38,575 nucleotides of DNA from Phycisphaerae bacterium (GTDB lineage: Bacteria > Planctomycetota > Phycisphaerae > Sedimentisphaerales > Anaerobacaceae). The notes beneath the pieces are model-generated. The model ran no database searches. It saw only the letters and a program-made list of their open reading frames with translations, and was not told the DNA's origin. The stretch lies in NCBI GenBank assembly GCA_030601745.1, contig JAUWBI010000030.1, forward strand, positions 1 to 38,575. The letters are read 5' to 3'. The first letter of the stretch is position 1, and every line of letters begins with the position of its first letter. The translations under genes were made by a program, and so were the position numbers. Shown piece after piece: positions 13,851 through 21,517 of this stretch.

Positions 13851-16613
13851 TTAATTTTCTCTCACCGCCGCCTGTGCCGCCGCTAATCTCGCAATCGGCA
13901 CTCTGAACGGCGAACACGACACATAATCCATCCCGACCCGATGACAGAAATCAATACTCTTCGGCTCACCGCCGTGCTCCCCGCAGATGCCGACCTTTAA
14001 TTTCTTTCTGGTCTTTCTGCCGAGCTTCGTACCCATTTCAACTAATTTCCCGACGCCGTCCTCTTCGAGTATCTGGAACGGGTCGGCGGCGTAAATACCC
14101 TTATTGACGTATTCGCCTAAGAACTTCCCCGCATCATCCCGCGAAAATCCCATCGTCATCTGCGTCAGGTCATTCGTCCCGAAGCTGAAGAACTCCGCCT
14201 CAGTCGCTATTTCATCAGCCGTCAACGCCGCCCTCGGAACCTCAATCATCGTCCCAATCATATATTTAATCCTGGCCTTCTTTTCTTTGAAGACTATTTT
14301 TATCTCATCGACAATATCATCCTTGACCAGCTTCAATTCTGAAACCGCCCCCGCTAATGGAATCATAATTTCAGGCAGAACAACCTTGCCCGCCTTCTTA
14401 ACGTTCAACGCCGCCTCGATAATCGCCCTCGCCTGCATTCGGCCAATCGCAGGATACGTTACCGCCAGCCGGCACCCACGATGGCCGAGCATCGGATTAA
14501 ACTCGTGCAGCTGCTCAACCTTGGCCTTGACAACAGCCGGCTTGACACCAAGCCGCCTGGCCATCTCCGCCTGACTCGCCTTATCCTGCGGCAGAAACTC
14601 ATGCAGAGGCGGGTCAAGCAAACGAATCGTTACAGGCAGACCGGCCATCGCCTTAAATATACCCTCAAAGTCACCTCGCTGCAGCGGCAGCAGCTTCTTC
14701 AACGCACCTTCGAACTGCTTCTTGGCGGTGGCGTATTTCTTTTCAATTGCCTTTTTGTCCTTCGGAGTGTGGGCCGCATCAACTTCAGCAAGCATTCGCG
14801 CATAATCATCAGCAGCTAAAATCATCTGCCGCACAGGCCATATCCGCTCGCCTTCGAAGAACATATGCTCGGTCCTGCAAAGCCCGATACCTTCAGCGCC
14901 AAAGTCCCTCGCCCGCTTTGCGTCACCCGGCGTATCGGCATTCGTGCGAACTCCCAATCTGCGAACTTGGTCACAAATCTTCATAAACCTGCCGAAGTCA
15001 CCGCTCATCGTCGGCTCTACCGTAGCCAATTGCCCCGTCATAACTTCGCCGGTCGAGCCGTCCATACTAATCCAGTCTCCTTCCTTGACGGTCAATTTAC
15101 CGACACTAAGCTTCTTGGTTTTGTAATTGATATTTAATGCACCTACGCCTGCCACACACGGTTTGCCCATACCGCGGGCAACAACCGCTGCATGGCTTGT
15201 CATACCGCCGCGAGCCGTCAAAATGCCCACCGCCGCATCCATACCACCAATATCTTCAGGACTGGTCTCAATCCGAACAAGGACGACCTTTTTGCCTTTG
15301 CTCTTGGCCGCCTCGGCGGTATCAGCGCTGAACACAACCTGCCCGACCGCCGCCCCAGGCGAGGCAGGCAGGCCTCTGGCTATAACGTTGCGTTCAGCTT
15401 TCGGGTCAAAGTGCGGATGCAGCAGACGGTCTAACTGCTCCGGCGTCACCCGATTGACCGCCTCTTTCTTGGAGATAAGTCTTTCCTGGACCATATCCAC
15501 CGCATTCTTAACCGCAGCTTCAGCCGTCCGCTTGCCCGTCCGCGTCTGCAGGATATAAAGTATCTTCTCCTGAATCGTAAATTCCATATCCTGCATGTCC
15601 TTGTAGTGCTTCTCCAGCTTGGTCATAAAACCGGTAAGCTGCTTATAGGCTTTCGGCAGGCGCCTGCCCAATTTCTTCAACGGCAGAGGCGTCCTGATAC
15701 CGGCTACAACATCTTCGCCCTGGGCGTTCATCAAAAACTCGCCGTAGAACTCTTTTTCACCGGTACTCGGATTGCGCGTAAAGCAAACGCCCGTACCGCA
15801 GTCCTTGCCCATATTGCCGAAAACCATCGCCTGAACATTCACCGCCGTCCCCAACAATCCGGTAATATTATTCAACCTCCGATACGTGACGGCTCTGGGC
15901 GTATTCCACGAACCAAGCACCGCATTGATGGCATGTCTTAACTGAGCCCGCCCGTCCTGCGGGAACAATTCGCCGATATGTTTTTTGTAAACGCTCTTGT
16001 ATTTCTCGACGACCTCTTTTAACTGCTCGGCGCTCAGCTCATTATCGAGTTTGACTTTGGCCTTTTTCTTGGCCGCAGCAAGTACTTCCTCGAAATAATC
16101 GTGGTCGCAGCCCATCACCACACCGCCGAACATATCGATAAACCGGCGATATATATCGTATGCAAACCGCGCATTGCCGGTTCTTTTGATAATGCCGCGG
16201 AGAACATCGTCGTTCAGCCCCAAATTTAAAATGGTGTCCATCATACCGGGCATAGACACAGCCGCACCGCTCCTGACGCTGACCAGTAATGGCCTGTCGG
16301 CATTGCCTAATTTGGCGCTCATCGCTTTCTCTAATTTGACCAGGTTCTTATCGATTTCCTCGGCCAGTCCTTTTGGCCATTTGTGCCGCACCAATCGCGC
16401 ATCTCTGCGCCCCGACTGCAAGCGGTCCGGGGCGATTGGTGCGGCATAATATTCGCTGCATACCTTTGTGGCGATAGTAAAGCCCGGCGGAACCGGAACG
16501 CCAAGATTTGTCATCTCCGCCAGGTTTGCTCCCTTGCCGCCCAAAAGCTCCTTCATCTTTGCGCTGCCTTCTGCTTTGCCGTTGCCGAAGAAATACACTC
16601 GTTTCTCTGCCAT
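13851..16613 (-). CDS. ppdK: Pyruvate, phosphate dikinase
   Basis: PPDK interconverts pyruvate, ATP and phosphate with PEP, AMP and pyrophosphate. In an organism with a pyrophosphate pump it links glycolysis to PPi metabolism. I start at the ATG at 16613, which has AAGGAG upstream; the frame is open 41 codons further, but only through repeats. The 920 residues carry the ATP-grasp domain (KGANLAEM; LLVSVRSGAAVSMPGMMDT), the phosphohistidine domain GGMTSHAAVVARGMGKP with H474, and the PEP-binding barrel (GLCRTEHMFF; FSFGTNDLTQMTMGFSRDDA; GICGEHGG). Residues 57-77 are an in-frame palindromic insertion between EYY and KWPKGL (separate entry). It explains part of the excess over the usual 870-900 residues. 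Confidence 0.96.
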   Translation of the reverse strand: MAEKRVYFFGNGKAEGSAKMKELLGGKGANLAEMTNLGVPVPPGFTIATKVCSEYYAAPIAPDRLQSGRRDARLVRHKWPKGLAEEIDKNLVKLEKAMSAKLGNADRPLLVSVRSGAAVSMPGMMDTILNLGLNDDVLRGIIKRTGNARFAYDIYRRFIDMFGGVVMGCDHDYFEEVLAAAKKKAKVKLDNELSAEQLKEVVEKYKSVYKKHIGELFPQDGRAQLRHAINAVLGSWNTPRAVTYRRLNNITGLLGTAVNVQAMVFGNMGKDCGTGVCFTRNPSTGEKEFYGEFLMNAQGEDVVAGIRTPLPLKKLGRRLPKAYKQLTGFMTKLEKHYKDMQDMEFTIQEKILYILQTRTGKRTAEAAVKNAVDMVQERLISKKEAVNRVTPEQLDRLLHPHFDPKAERNVIARGLPASPGAAVGQVVFSADTAEAAKSKGKKVVLVRIETSPEDIGGMDAAVGILTARGGMTSHAAVVARGMGKPCVAGVGALNINYKTKKLSVGKLTVKEGDWISMDGSTGEVMTGQLATVEPTMSGDFGRFMKICDQVRRLGVRTNADTPGDAKRARDFGAEGIGLCRTEHMFFEGERIWPVRQMILAADDYARMLAEVDAAHTPKDKKAIEKKYATAKKQFEGALKKLLPLQRGDFEGIFKAMAGLPVTIRLLDPPLHEFLPQDKASQAEMARRLGVKPAVVKAKVEQLHEFNPMLGHRGCRLAVTYPAIGRMQARAIIEAALNVKKAGKVVLPEIMIPLAGAVSELKLVKDDIVDEIKIVFKEKKARIKYMIGTMIEVPRAALTADEIATEAEFFSFGTNDLTQMTMGFSRDDAGKFLGEYVNKGIYAADPFQILEEDGVGKLVEMGTKLGRKTRKKLKVGICGEHGGEPKSIDFCHRVGMDYVSCSPFRVPIARLAAAQAAVREN
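16384..16446. repeat. 63-bp in-frame palindromic insertion in ppdK
   Basis: Two perfect 15-nt arms, TGCCGCACCAATCGC (16384-16398) and GCGATTGGTGCGGCA (16432-16446), enclose a smaller stem GCCCCG / CGGGGC. The total is 63 nt, 21 codons, with no stop. Its edge word GGGGCGATT is shared with the 20-bp palindrome at 16634. No clear target-site duplication is visible, unlike the GC-rich elements. Confidence 0.75.
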
Positions 16614-16633
16614 TCTAAAAATCTCCTTAGTGC

Positions 16634-16653
16634 GGGCGGTTCGCGAATCGCCC
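16634..16653. repeat. Short palindrome upstream of ppdK
   Basis: GGGCGGTTCGCGAATCGCCC is a near-perfect 20-bp palindrome, followed by CCTACG. The GGGGCGATT edge seen on the other strand also forms an edge of the element inside ppdK, so the two may be related. Confidence 0.6.
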
Positions 16654-16702
16654 CTACGTATCTTGTGAATCGTGAATCGTACCTTGATAAAAATACGAGA
16701 TA

Positions 16703-16734
16703 CGAACCCAGCCCCTCCCAGGGGCGGGGCGAAC
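16703..16734. mobile_element. GC-rich palindromic mini-element, intergenic copy
   Basis: A 22-bp palindrome (16708-16729, arms CAGCCCCT and AGGGGCGGGG) is flanked by perfect 5-bp duplications CGAAC (16703-16707 and 16730-16734). It is inserted in the ACGAGATACGAAC intergenic word. This copy is outside any gene yet still adds 27 bp, so the multiple-of-three length is intrinsic and not only the result of selection. Confidence 0.85.
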
Positions 16735-16845
16735 AACGAGAGGTGGAATATATTACGCCAAACCAGCTATGTCAACGATTAAAAATTAGAAGTTAGATGT
16801 CAGGTGCAAGATGTCAGATTCCAGAAGTCAGCTCTGTCCTTTTTT

Positions 16846-18369
16846 TTAGTTGTACATAAAATACACCGTCGCCTTGCAATCCTTGTCCACCCTCACCCTC
16901 ACCCAGTGTGCCGAAAACCCATCCGGGAACTCGTGATGTTCATATCCGTGCGGACTTATCTCGAAAGTCTTGTAATGCTTCCACGTCCCGTTGCCGAGAA
17001 AGTCAACCTCAATCATGAATTTTACCGCTTCGTCCGAGTCCTGAGTGAAATGTACAACCTTCTTATCAAAGCCGGTCATCAGGAACGGGTCGGACCTTAT
17101 GCCCGCCTTCACCGCGCTCTCCCACCAGGGCCCGCCCCAACCCGAGGGCTTGCCCATCTGCCAGAGGTCGTCGATATTGCCAAACCACAGACCCGACTGC
17201 GGCTGCCCTTCATCGTGGTCTATCTGGTCGCCCGCCATCACAAAAAGACCTCGCCAGTAGCAGAAGTCCGGAACAATACGAAGATGAGTGCAAATTGGAC
17301 GAACGCCCCATACCTTCCCCTCGTAGGCAAAGGGCGGCAAATCATAAAACATCCCGTGTATATCCATCAGATAGCGCTCGGTTTGTGCGTGGCGAATCCT
17401 CATCCATTCCGTATTCCAGGTGTGGTCCCAGGAATGACTTGCCTTCGGCAGCAGATATCGCGACCACTTGCCGCGATTGAATACACGAAGGATGGCCGAT
17501 GACTTGCTCCAGCCCGTCGCATAGATTGTATTGCCGCCATAACCTCTGCTCCCTCCGCCGGAAACCCCAACGAACGGATTTCGTTCCACGATGCTCCATT
17601 TTTTCCCGTCCCACTCAGCCAGAAAACCTGCCTGACGTTTCCCGAGAAACTCCGCTTCATCATACGTATTGTTAGCTACCACGACCCGGCCCTGGGCACA
17701 GAACCCACCCTTAAAATGCGGCTGAGCACCACGCGGAAACTCCAGCTCCTTAACCAGGTTAAACAACTGCTTTGCTTCCAGCGTCTTAACATTTACCTCA
17801 AAAAATAACCCTTCCATCGTCAGGAAATAAACCATATCCTTCGGCTTGTTTAGATGCTGCATCGTGGCAGTGAGGCGATGGCCTTTCAGGGCATCTATCG
17901 TCCGCACGTTAGCCTTTGGGTCGATGGCATGCGGACCGATGAACGCCTGGCCCGATTCCCAGTGCACCATTCGGTTAGCGAACGTGCCCGTAACCGACGC
18001 CGGATGTCGCCGCATCGTCATATCCTCGCTGATTTCGTAAAGCCCTAATCCCTTGCCTTTGATATGCGAAACATATCCAATCGCCCACAGTTCCTCCGCC
18101 CACGGAATCAGCGCACCGATGCCCGCCTCAGAGTTGCTGCCGACCCCTTCGGCCATCACAGTCATCTTCGGAAAAACGCCTTTGACCCCGCCCCTCGGCC
18201 AGCCTTTCGGAGGGGCGGGGTTGACCTGAATCGCAACCTCTTTCGCGTCCGCATCTCTCAAAGATGATATGTTTTCATCAAAGTTTTGCTCTTGAACAGA
18301 TACGCAGCCCGAAACCACAGCCAAAACCGCAAGTAGAACGAAAATCCACGATGTACCATCTTGTTTCAT
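16846..18369 (-). CDS. Lipoprotein of unknown function in the sulfatase operon
   Basis: I start at the ATG at 18369; the 16 codons upstream in frame are a CGTCTCTCGTCCCTCG repeat. The 507-residue product has a lipoprotein signal (IFVLLAVLAVVSGC), so it is anchored in a membrane facing the periplasm or cell exterior. The body is rich in W/G beta-strand motifs (GFLAEWDGKKWSIVERNPFV; GGNTIYATGWSKSSAILRVF; PGSYVIE-like strands are absent) and ends in a jelly-roll-like segment (FEISPHGYEHHEFPDGFSAH). A propeller-like fold is likely, but I recognise no named family. Downstream position in the operon suggests polysaccharide binding or processing. It carries an in-frame palindromic insertion encoding NPAPPKGWPRGGV. 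Confidence 0.75.
   Translation of the reverse strand: MKQDGTSWIFVLLAVLAVVSGCVSVQEQNFDENISSLRDADAKEVAIQVNPAPPKGWPRGGVKGVFPKMTVMAEGVGSNSEAGIGALIPWAEELWAIGYVSHIKGKGLGLYEISEDMTMRRHPASVTGTFANRMVHWESGQAFIGPHAIDPKANVRTIDALKGHRLTATMQHLNKPKDMVYFLTMEGLFFEVNVKTLEAKQLFNLVKELEFPRGAQPHFKGGFCAQGRVVVANNTYDEAEFLGKRQAGFLAEWDGKKWSIVERNPFVGVSGGGSRGYGGNTIYATGWSKSSAILRVFNRGKWSRYLLPKASHSWDHTWNTEWMRIRHAQTERYLMDIHGMFYDLPPFAYEGKVWGVRPICTHLRIVPDFCYWRGLFVMAGDQIDHDEGQPQSGLWFGNIDDLWQMGKPSGWGGPWWESAVKAGIRSDPFLMTGFDKKVVHFTQDSDEAVKFMIEVDFLGNGTWKHYKTFEISPHGYEHHEFPDGFSAHWVRVRVDKDCKATVYFMYN
18182..18225. mobile_element. GC-rich palindromic mini-element in the lipoprotein gene (long form)
   Basis: A 34-bp element (18187-18220, arms CCCGCCCCTC and GAGGGGCGGG) is flanked by perfect 5-bp duplications TTGAC (18182-18186 and 18221-18225). 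Net gain is 39 bp, 13 codons, in frame. Removing it restores a smooth reading AIQVKGVFPKM. The 12 extra bases of the loop contain TGGCC. Confidence 0.88.
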
Positions 18370-18418
18370 AATCGTCTCTCGTCCCTCGTCTCTCGTCCCT
18401 CGTCCTTCGTGGCACAAG

Positions 18419-19948
18419 TCACGACGGCAGCGGCCAGTGCTTCGAAGGCGTCCGTGCCGTCTTCAGGTATCTTTCAATTTCAGCCACGACTTTCGGATGC
18501 TGGTCAGCGACGTTGTGTTTCTCACCAATATCGCTCTTCAGGTTGTAAAGCTCTAACGGTCTGTTCGGGTTCCTGTTCACGTTAAGCCGAACGGCCTTCC
18601 AGTCGCCCATGCGCACGGCTTGCTTCTTGCCCTGCTCGTGAAATTCCCAGTAGAGAAACTCGTGCTTCTTCTGCTTGGCGGCCTGGCCCATCAGCGTTGG
18701 AACCATAGAGACGCCGTCAATGTCGTCCGGGGCCTTTACGCCGGCCAGCTCAGTGCACGTCGGCAGGAAATCCCAGAACGCCGAGATGTGGTCGCTGACC
18801 GAACCCGCCTTGATTTTGCCAGGCCAGCGGACGAGCATCGGCACACGAATACCACCTTCGTACAAGTCACGTTTGATACCACGCAACGGACCGTTGCTAT
18901 CGTTGAAGTCCGGGTTGTTTCCGCCCTCGCGGTGTGGGCCGTTGTCGCTCGAGAACATCACCAGCGTATTCTCATCCAGCCCAAGCTCCTTGAGCCTCGC
19001 AAACAATTTGCCGATGTCACCGTCCATCCGCGTTATCATTGCGGCGTGGCCCTTCTGCGGCTCAGGCCAATCCTTGTCGGCGTACGGCCTGAGCGAGGGC
19101 ACTTCCATCCCTTTCTGTCTCGCCTCGTTGTTGGCGTGCGGAATCGTATAAGCTAAGTAAAGGAAAAATGGCTTGTCCTTGTTTTGCTCAACGAAGGCCA
19201 CCGCCTCTTTAGTAAATAAATCATGCGAATACTCGACACGCTTGGTCGCCACACCGCCGGGCGGATTGACCGCCTTGACAACGTTTTTCAGCCGAACTTT
19301 TTCCTCATTGCGCCACAGGTATTCAGGGTAGTAGTTATGGGCGTGCCGCTGGTTGAGATACCCGAACCAGTAGTCGAAGCCTTTCTTATTCGGAATGCCC
19401 GTGCTGCCGGCCTCGCCCAGCCCCCACTTGCCAATGATACCGGTGGCGTACCCTTTCTTCTTGAGCAGCTCGGCTACGGTAACGTCCGACGGCCGAAGCG
19501 GCACCCGCGCATTACCGCGGACCAGGCAATGCCCGCTGTGCAGTCCCGTCATCAGAACGCACCGCGACGGCGCGCAGACAGTACTGCCGGCGTAGTGGTT
19601 GGTAAAGAGCATCCCTTCCGCCGCCATCCGGTCCAGATTCGGCGTCGAAATCTCCTGCTGACCGTAGCAGCCCAGGTCACCGTAGCCCAGGTCGTCGGCC
19701 AGAATAAAAATAATGTTGGGCCGCCCCCGCTCTTGTCTTCGACAAGAAGACGCGGGGGCAAACAGTTCTGAAGCGGCCGTGCATCCCGCCAGCGTCACCG
19801 ACACCGCGCCTAAGCCTGCCCTTTTCAAAAAATCCCGTCGTTTCATCCCGTTAGAAATCTCTCTTTCTGTAGAATGTTCCACGCAAATAGAATTTCTAAC
19901 GGTGTTTAGCATATCATTGCTCGTTTTAGAATTTCTAACGGGATTCAT
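18419..19948 (-). CDS. Tat-exported lipoprotein sulfatase (S1 family), start codon moved by an element
   Basis: This is a type I sulfatase that removes sulfate esters from sugars. The formylglycine site is [12 protein letters not shown], the cysteine being residue 91 counted from the ATG at 19846. The metal site includes [12 protein letters not shown], and [12 protein letters not shown] is present. The mature N-terminus follows [13 protein letters not shown] (Tat motif) and LAGC (lipobox). An element inserted exactly at the original start codon duplicates ATGAA. The upstream ATG (19946-19948) keeps the ribosome site (AAAGGA, overlapping the previous gene's stop), so translation probably adds 34 residues ([12 protein letters not shown] and on) before the Tat motif. 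The ATG at 19846 is the ancestral start. It lies 12 bp after the preceding sulfatase in one operon. Confidence 0.92.
   Translation of the reverse strand: MNPVRNSKTSNDMLNTVRNSICVEHSTEREISNGMKRRDFLKRAGLGAVSVTLAGCTAASELFAPASSCRRQERGRPNIIFILADDLGYGDLGCYGQQEISTPNLDRMAAEGMLFTNHYAGSTVCAPSRCVLMTGLHSGHCLVRGNARVPLRPSDVTVAELLKKKGYATGIIGKWGLGEAGSTGIPNKKGFDYWFGYLNQRHAHNYYPEYLWRNEEKVRLKNVVKAVNPPGGVATKRVEYSHDLFTKEAVAFVEQNKDKPFFLYLAYTIPHANNEARQKGMEVPSLRPYADKDWPEPQKGHAAMITRMDGDIGKLFARLKELGLDENTLVMFSSDNGPHREGGNNPDFNDSNGPLRGIKRDLYEGGIRVPMLVRWPGKIKAGSVSDHISAFWDFLPTCTELAGVKAPDDIDGVSMVPTLMGQAAKQKKHEFLYWEFHEQGKKQAVRMGDWKAVRLNVNRNPNRPLELYNLKSDIGEKHNVADQHPKVVAEIERYLKTARTPSKHWPLPS
19842..19948. mobile_element. 97-bp inverted-repeat element at a sulfatase start codon
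   Basis: The element (19847-19943) begins CCCGTTAGAAAT and ends ATTTCTAACGGGA. It is flanked by perfect 5-bp duplications TTCAT (19842-19846 and 19944-19948), which are ATGAA on the coding strand. Net gain is 102 bp, 34 codons, in frame, with no stop. An internal ATTTCTAACGG at about 19900 suggests a second element end inside it. A sister copy is at 37503-37621. Confidence 0.85.
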
Positions 19949-19960
19949 AACACCATCCTT

Positions 19961-21412
19961 TCATTCCGGCCTTTTTCTATCCTCTCTTATCCTTTCTCTG
20001 TCACGCTTGGTTATGGCGCTCTCCTTTTCCGGAAACTGCCCTTTGTCACCGGTCTTCCTGACCCACTTATCTAATATCACCCGCATCTTTTTCAGCGGGC
20101 GCTGGTGTTTTGGTGAGACTGCGAGGTTGCGTATCTCGTATGGGTCCTTCCGGATATCGTACAGTTCCTCATCCGGCTTTCGCGCCGCCATAAACAATGC
20201 CTGGACGGGCGTGAGTTTGCCCCCGGCGTGAAGCTCCTTCATAAGATTCAACATCGGATAAGACCGCTCTTTGTAGCGGTTCTTCTGCGTGTAGGGCCGC
20301 TCCGGCATAAAGTTGCGAATATATTTGTATCGTTTCGTCCGCACGCAGCGGATGCGGTCAACGGTCTCATCGCAGCGGTCGCGGGCCGCAATGATATACT
20401 CCCGCTTCTTTGCGCCGGGCCCCAGGAAGACCCGCCCTTCGATATATTTTGGCGGCTCAATGCCGGCGATTTTCAGCACTGTCGCCGAGATGTCGATAGC
20501 GCTGACCAGGTCGTCGCACACTTGCCCGGCCTTGAGCTTGCCTGGCCAGCCCCGCCCTTCGGAAGGGCGGGGCCAGCGAATAATCAGCGGAATATGGATA
20601 CCACCGTCGTAAAGCCACTGCTTGCCTCGGACATGGCACCGCCCGTGGTCGCCTATGAAGATGACCACCGTATTGTCCGCAAGCCCCTCGTCATCCAGGC
20701 GTTTGAGAATCTTGCCGACGTACTGGTCCATCATCTGAATGGAGTCAAGGTACGTGGCCCAATCCTTCCGCGCGATAGGATGGTCCGGATAGTACGGCGG
20801 CAGGTTGACCCTGGCTGGGTCAACCGGGTTCTTCAGCTTTTCGCGCAAATTTTTCCAGTGTCTGCCCCGATGCGTTACATTGATGGAAAGTTGCGCAAAG
20901 AATGGCTGGCCGGGCTTGCGTTGGTTCCAGTCGCTGCCGTCGAAGGCATTCTTGAACTGGAAGTTGAAGTCCGTCTTGCCCGACCCCTTCACGCCCGGAG
21001 CTGCGGTCTTAACGTTGGCCGTGAAGTACCCCGCCTCGCGGAAGTACTCCGTTATCAACCGGACCGGCTCCGGCAGCGTATAACCGTCATCGCGATGGCT
21101 GCGGTGATGGTGGACGCCTATCGAGGTCTGGTACATACCCGTAATCATGGCGGACCGGCTGGCCGAACAGACCGGAGAAGTCGTAAAGGCGTTGGTGTAC
21201 CGAATGCCCTGACGAGCCAGCCTGTCAAGGTTAGAAGTCTGAACCGCCTCCGTGCCGTAGCAGCTCAGGTCAGGGCTGATGTCCTCGGACAGAATCCACA
21301 GAATATTCGGCCTGTCCTTTCTTCCAAACAGCTTTGATGTGCTCACACATCCCGGCAGCGCCAAAGACGCCGCACCCAGCCCCACACCTTTTAGAAAACC
21401 TCGCCTATCCAT
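19961..21412 (-). CDS. Tat-exported lipoprotein sulfatase with CSASR active site
   Basis: This 483-residue type I sulfatase begins MDRRGFLKGVGLGAASLALP with lipobox LPGC. A strong Shine-Dalgarno GGGAGGT precedes the ATG. The formylglycine site is VCSASRSAMITG (C82): alanine replaces the usual proline but still fits the C-x-[P/A]-x-R consensus. Metal-binding motifs are ILSEDISPD and IFIGDHGRC. The layout, with GMYQTSIGVHHHRSHR after the active site, resembles the heparan-N-sulfatase-like branch, so the substrate may differ from that of its neighbours. Residues 281-289 (PRPSEGRGW) are an in-frame palindromic insertion between IIRW and PGKLKAG. It lies between two other sulfatases in one operon. 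Confidence 0.92.
   Translation of the reverse strand: MDRRGFLKGVGLGAASLALPGCVSTSKLFGRKDRPNILWILSEDISPDLSCYGTEAVQTSNLDRLARQGIRYTNAFTTSPVCSASRSAMITGMYQTSIGVHHHRSHRDDGYTLPEPVRLITEYFREAGYFTANVKTAAPGVKGSGKTDFNFQFKNAFDGSDWNQRKPGQPFFAQLSINVTHRGRHWKNLREKLKNPVDPARVNLPPYYPDHPIARKDWATYLDSIQMMDQYVGKILKRLDDEGLADNTVVIFIGDHGRCHVRGKQWLYDGGIHIPLIIRWPRPSEGRGWPGKLKAGQVCDDLVSAIDISATVLKIAGIEPPKYIEGRVFLGPGAKKREYIIAARDRCDETVDRIRCVRTKRYKYIRNFMPERPYTQKNRYKERSYPMLNLMKELHAGGKLTPVQALFMAARKPDEELYDIRKDPYEIRNLAVSPKHQRPLKKMRVILDKWVRKTGDKGQFPEKESAITKRDRERIREDRKRPE
20544..20575. mobile_element. GC-rich palindromic mini-element in sulfatase 2
   Basis: A 22-bp palindrome (20549-20570, arms CCCCGCCCTTC and GAAGGGCGGGG when read with one flank base) is flanked by perfect 5-bp duplications GGCCA (20544-20548 and 20571-20575). 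Net gain is 27 bp, nine codons. Excision restores CGCTGGCCAGGCAAG, that is R-W-P-G-K. Confidence 0.92.
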
Positions 21413-21477
21413 AGTAACCTCCCTTAACTATCGTCTTAATCGATACAAACGCAGAACAACAAGCCGAACAGTTCAAA

Positions 21478-21511
21478 GTTCGGCGTTCGATATTCGACAT
21501 TCGATATTCGT
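21478..21511. repeat. TTCGATATTCGA word repeat between sulfatases
   Basis: CGGCGTTCGATATTCGAC and ATTCGATATTCGTT sit in the 105-bp gap between sulfatases 2 and 3. The same words are at 10899-10935, 24920-24954 and 32010-32042. They are intergenic here, unlike the palindromic elements. Confidence 0.65.
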
Positions 21512-21517
21512 TACCCT

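Noticed and set aside
15127-15558. 143-codon plus-strand frame inside ppdK
   Set aside because: It lies antisense to conserved PPDK motifs; long antisense frames are expected in GC-richer coding DNA.
16614-16736. 41-codon N-terminal extension of ppdK
   Set aside because: It is made of the GC-rich mini-element and repeat words; the ATG at 16613 has AAGGAG.
20228-21337. 369-codon plus-strand frame opposite sulfatase 2
   Set aside because: Antisense to a sulfatase with intact active site, signal peptide and a strong Shine-Dalgarno; no recognisable domain.
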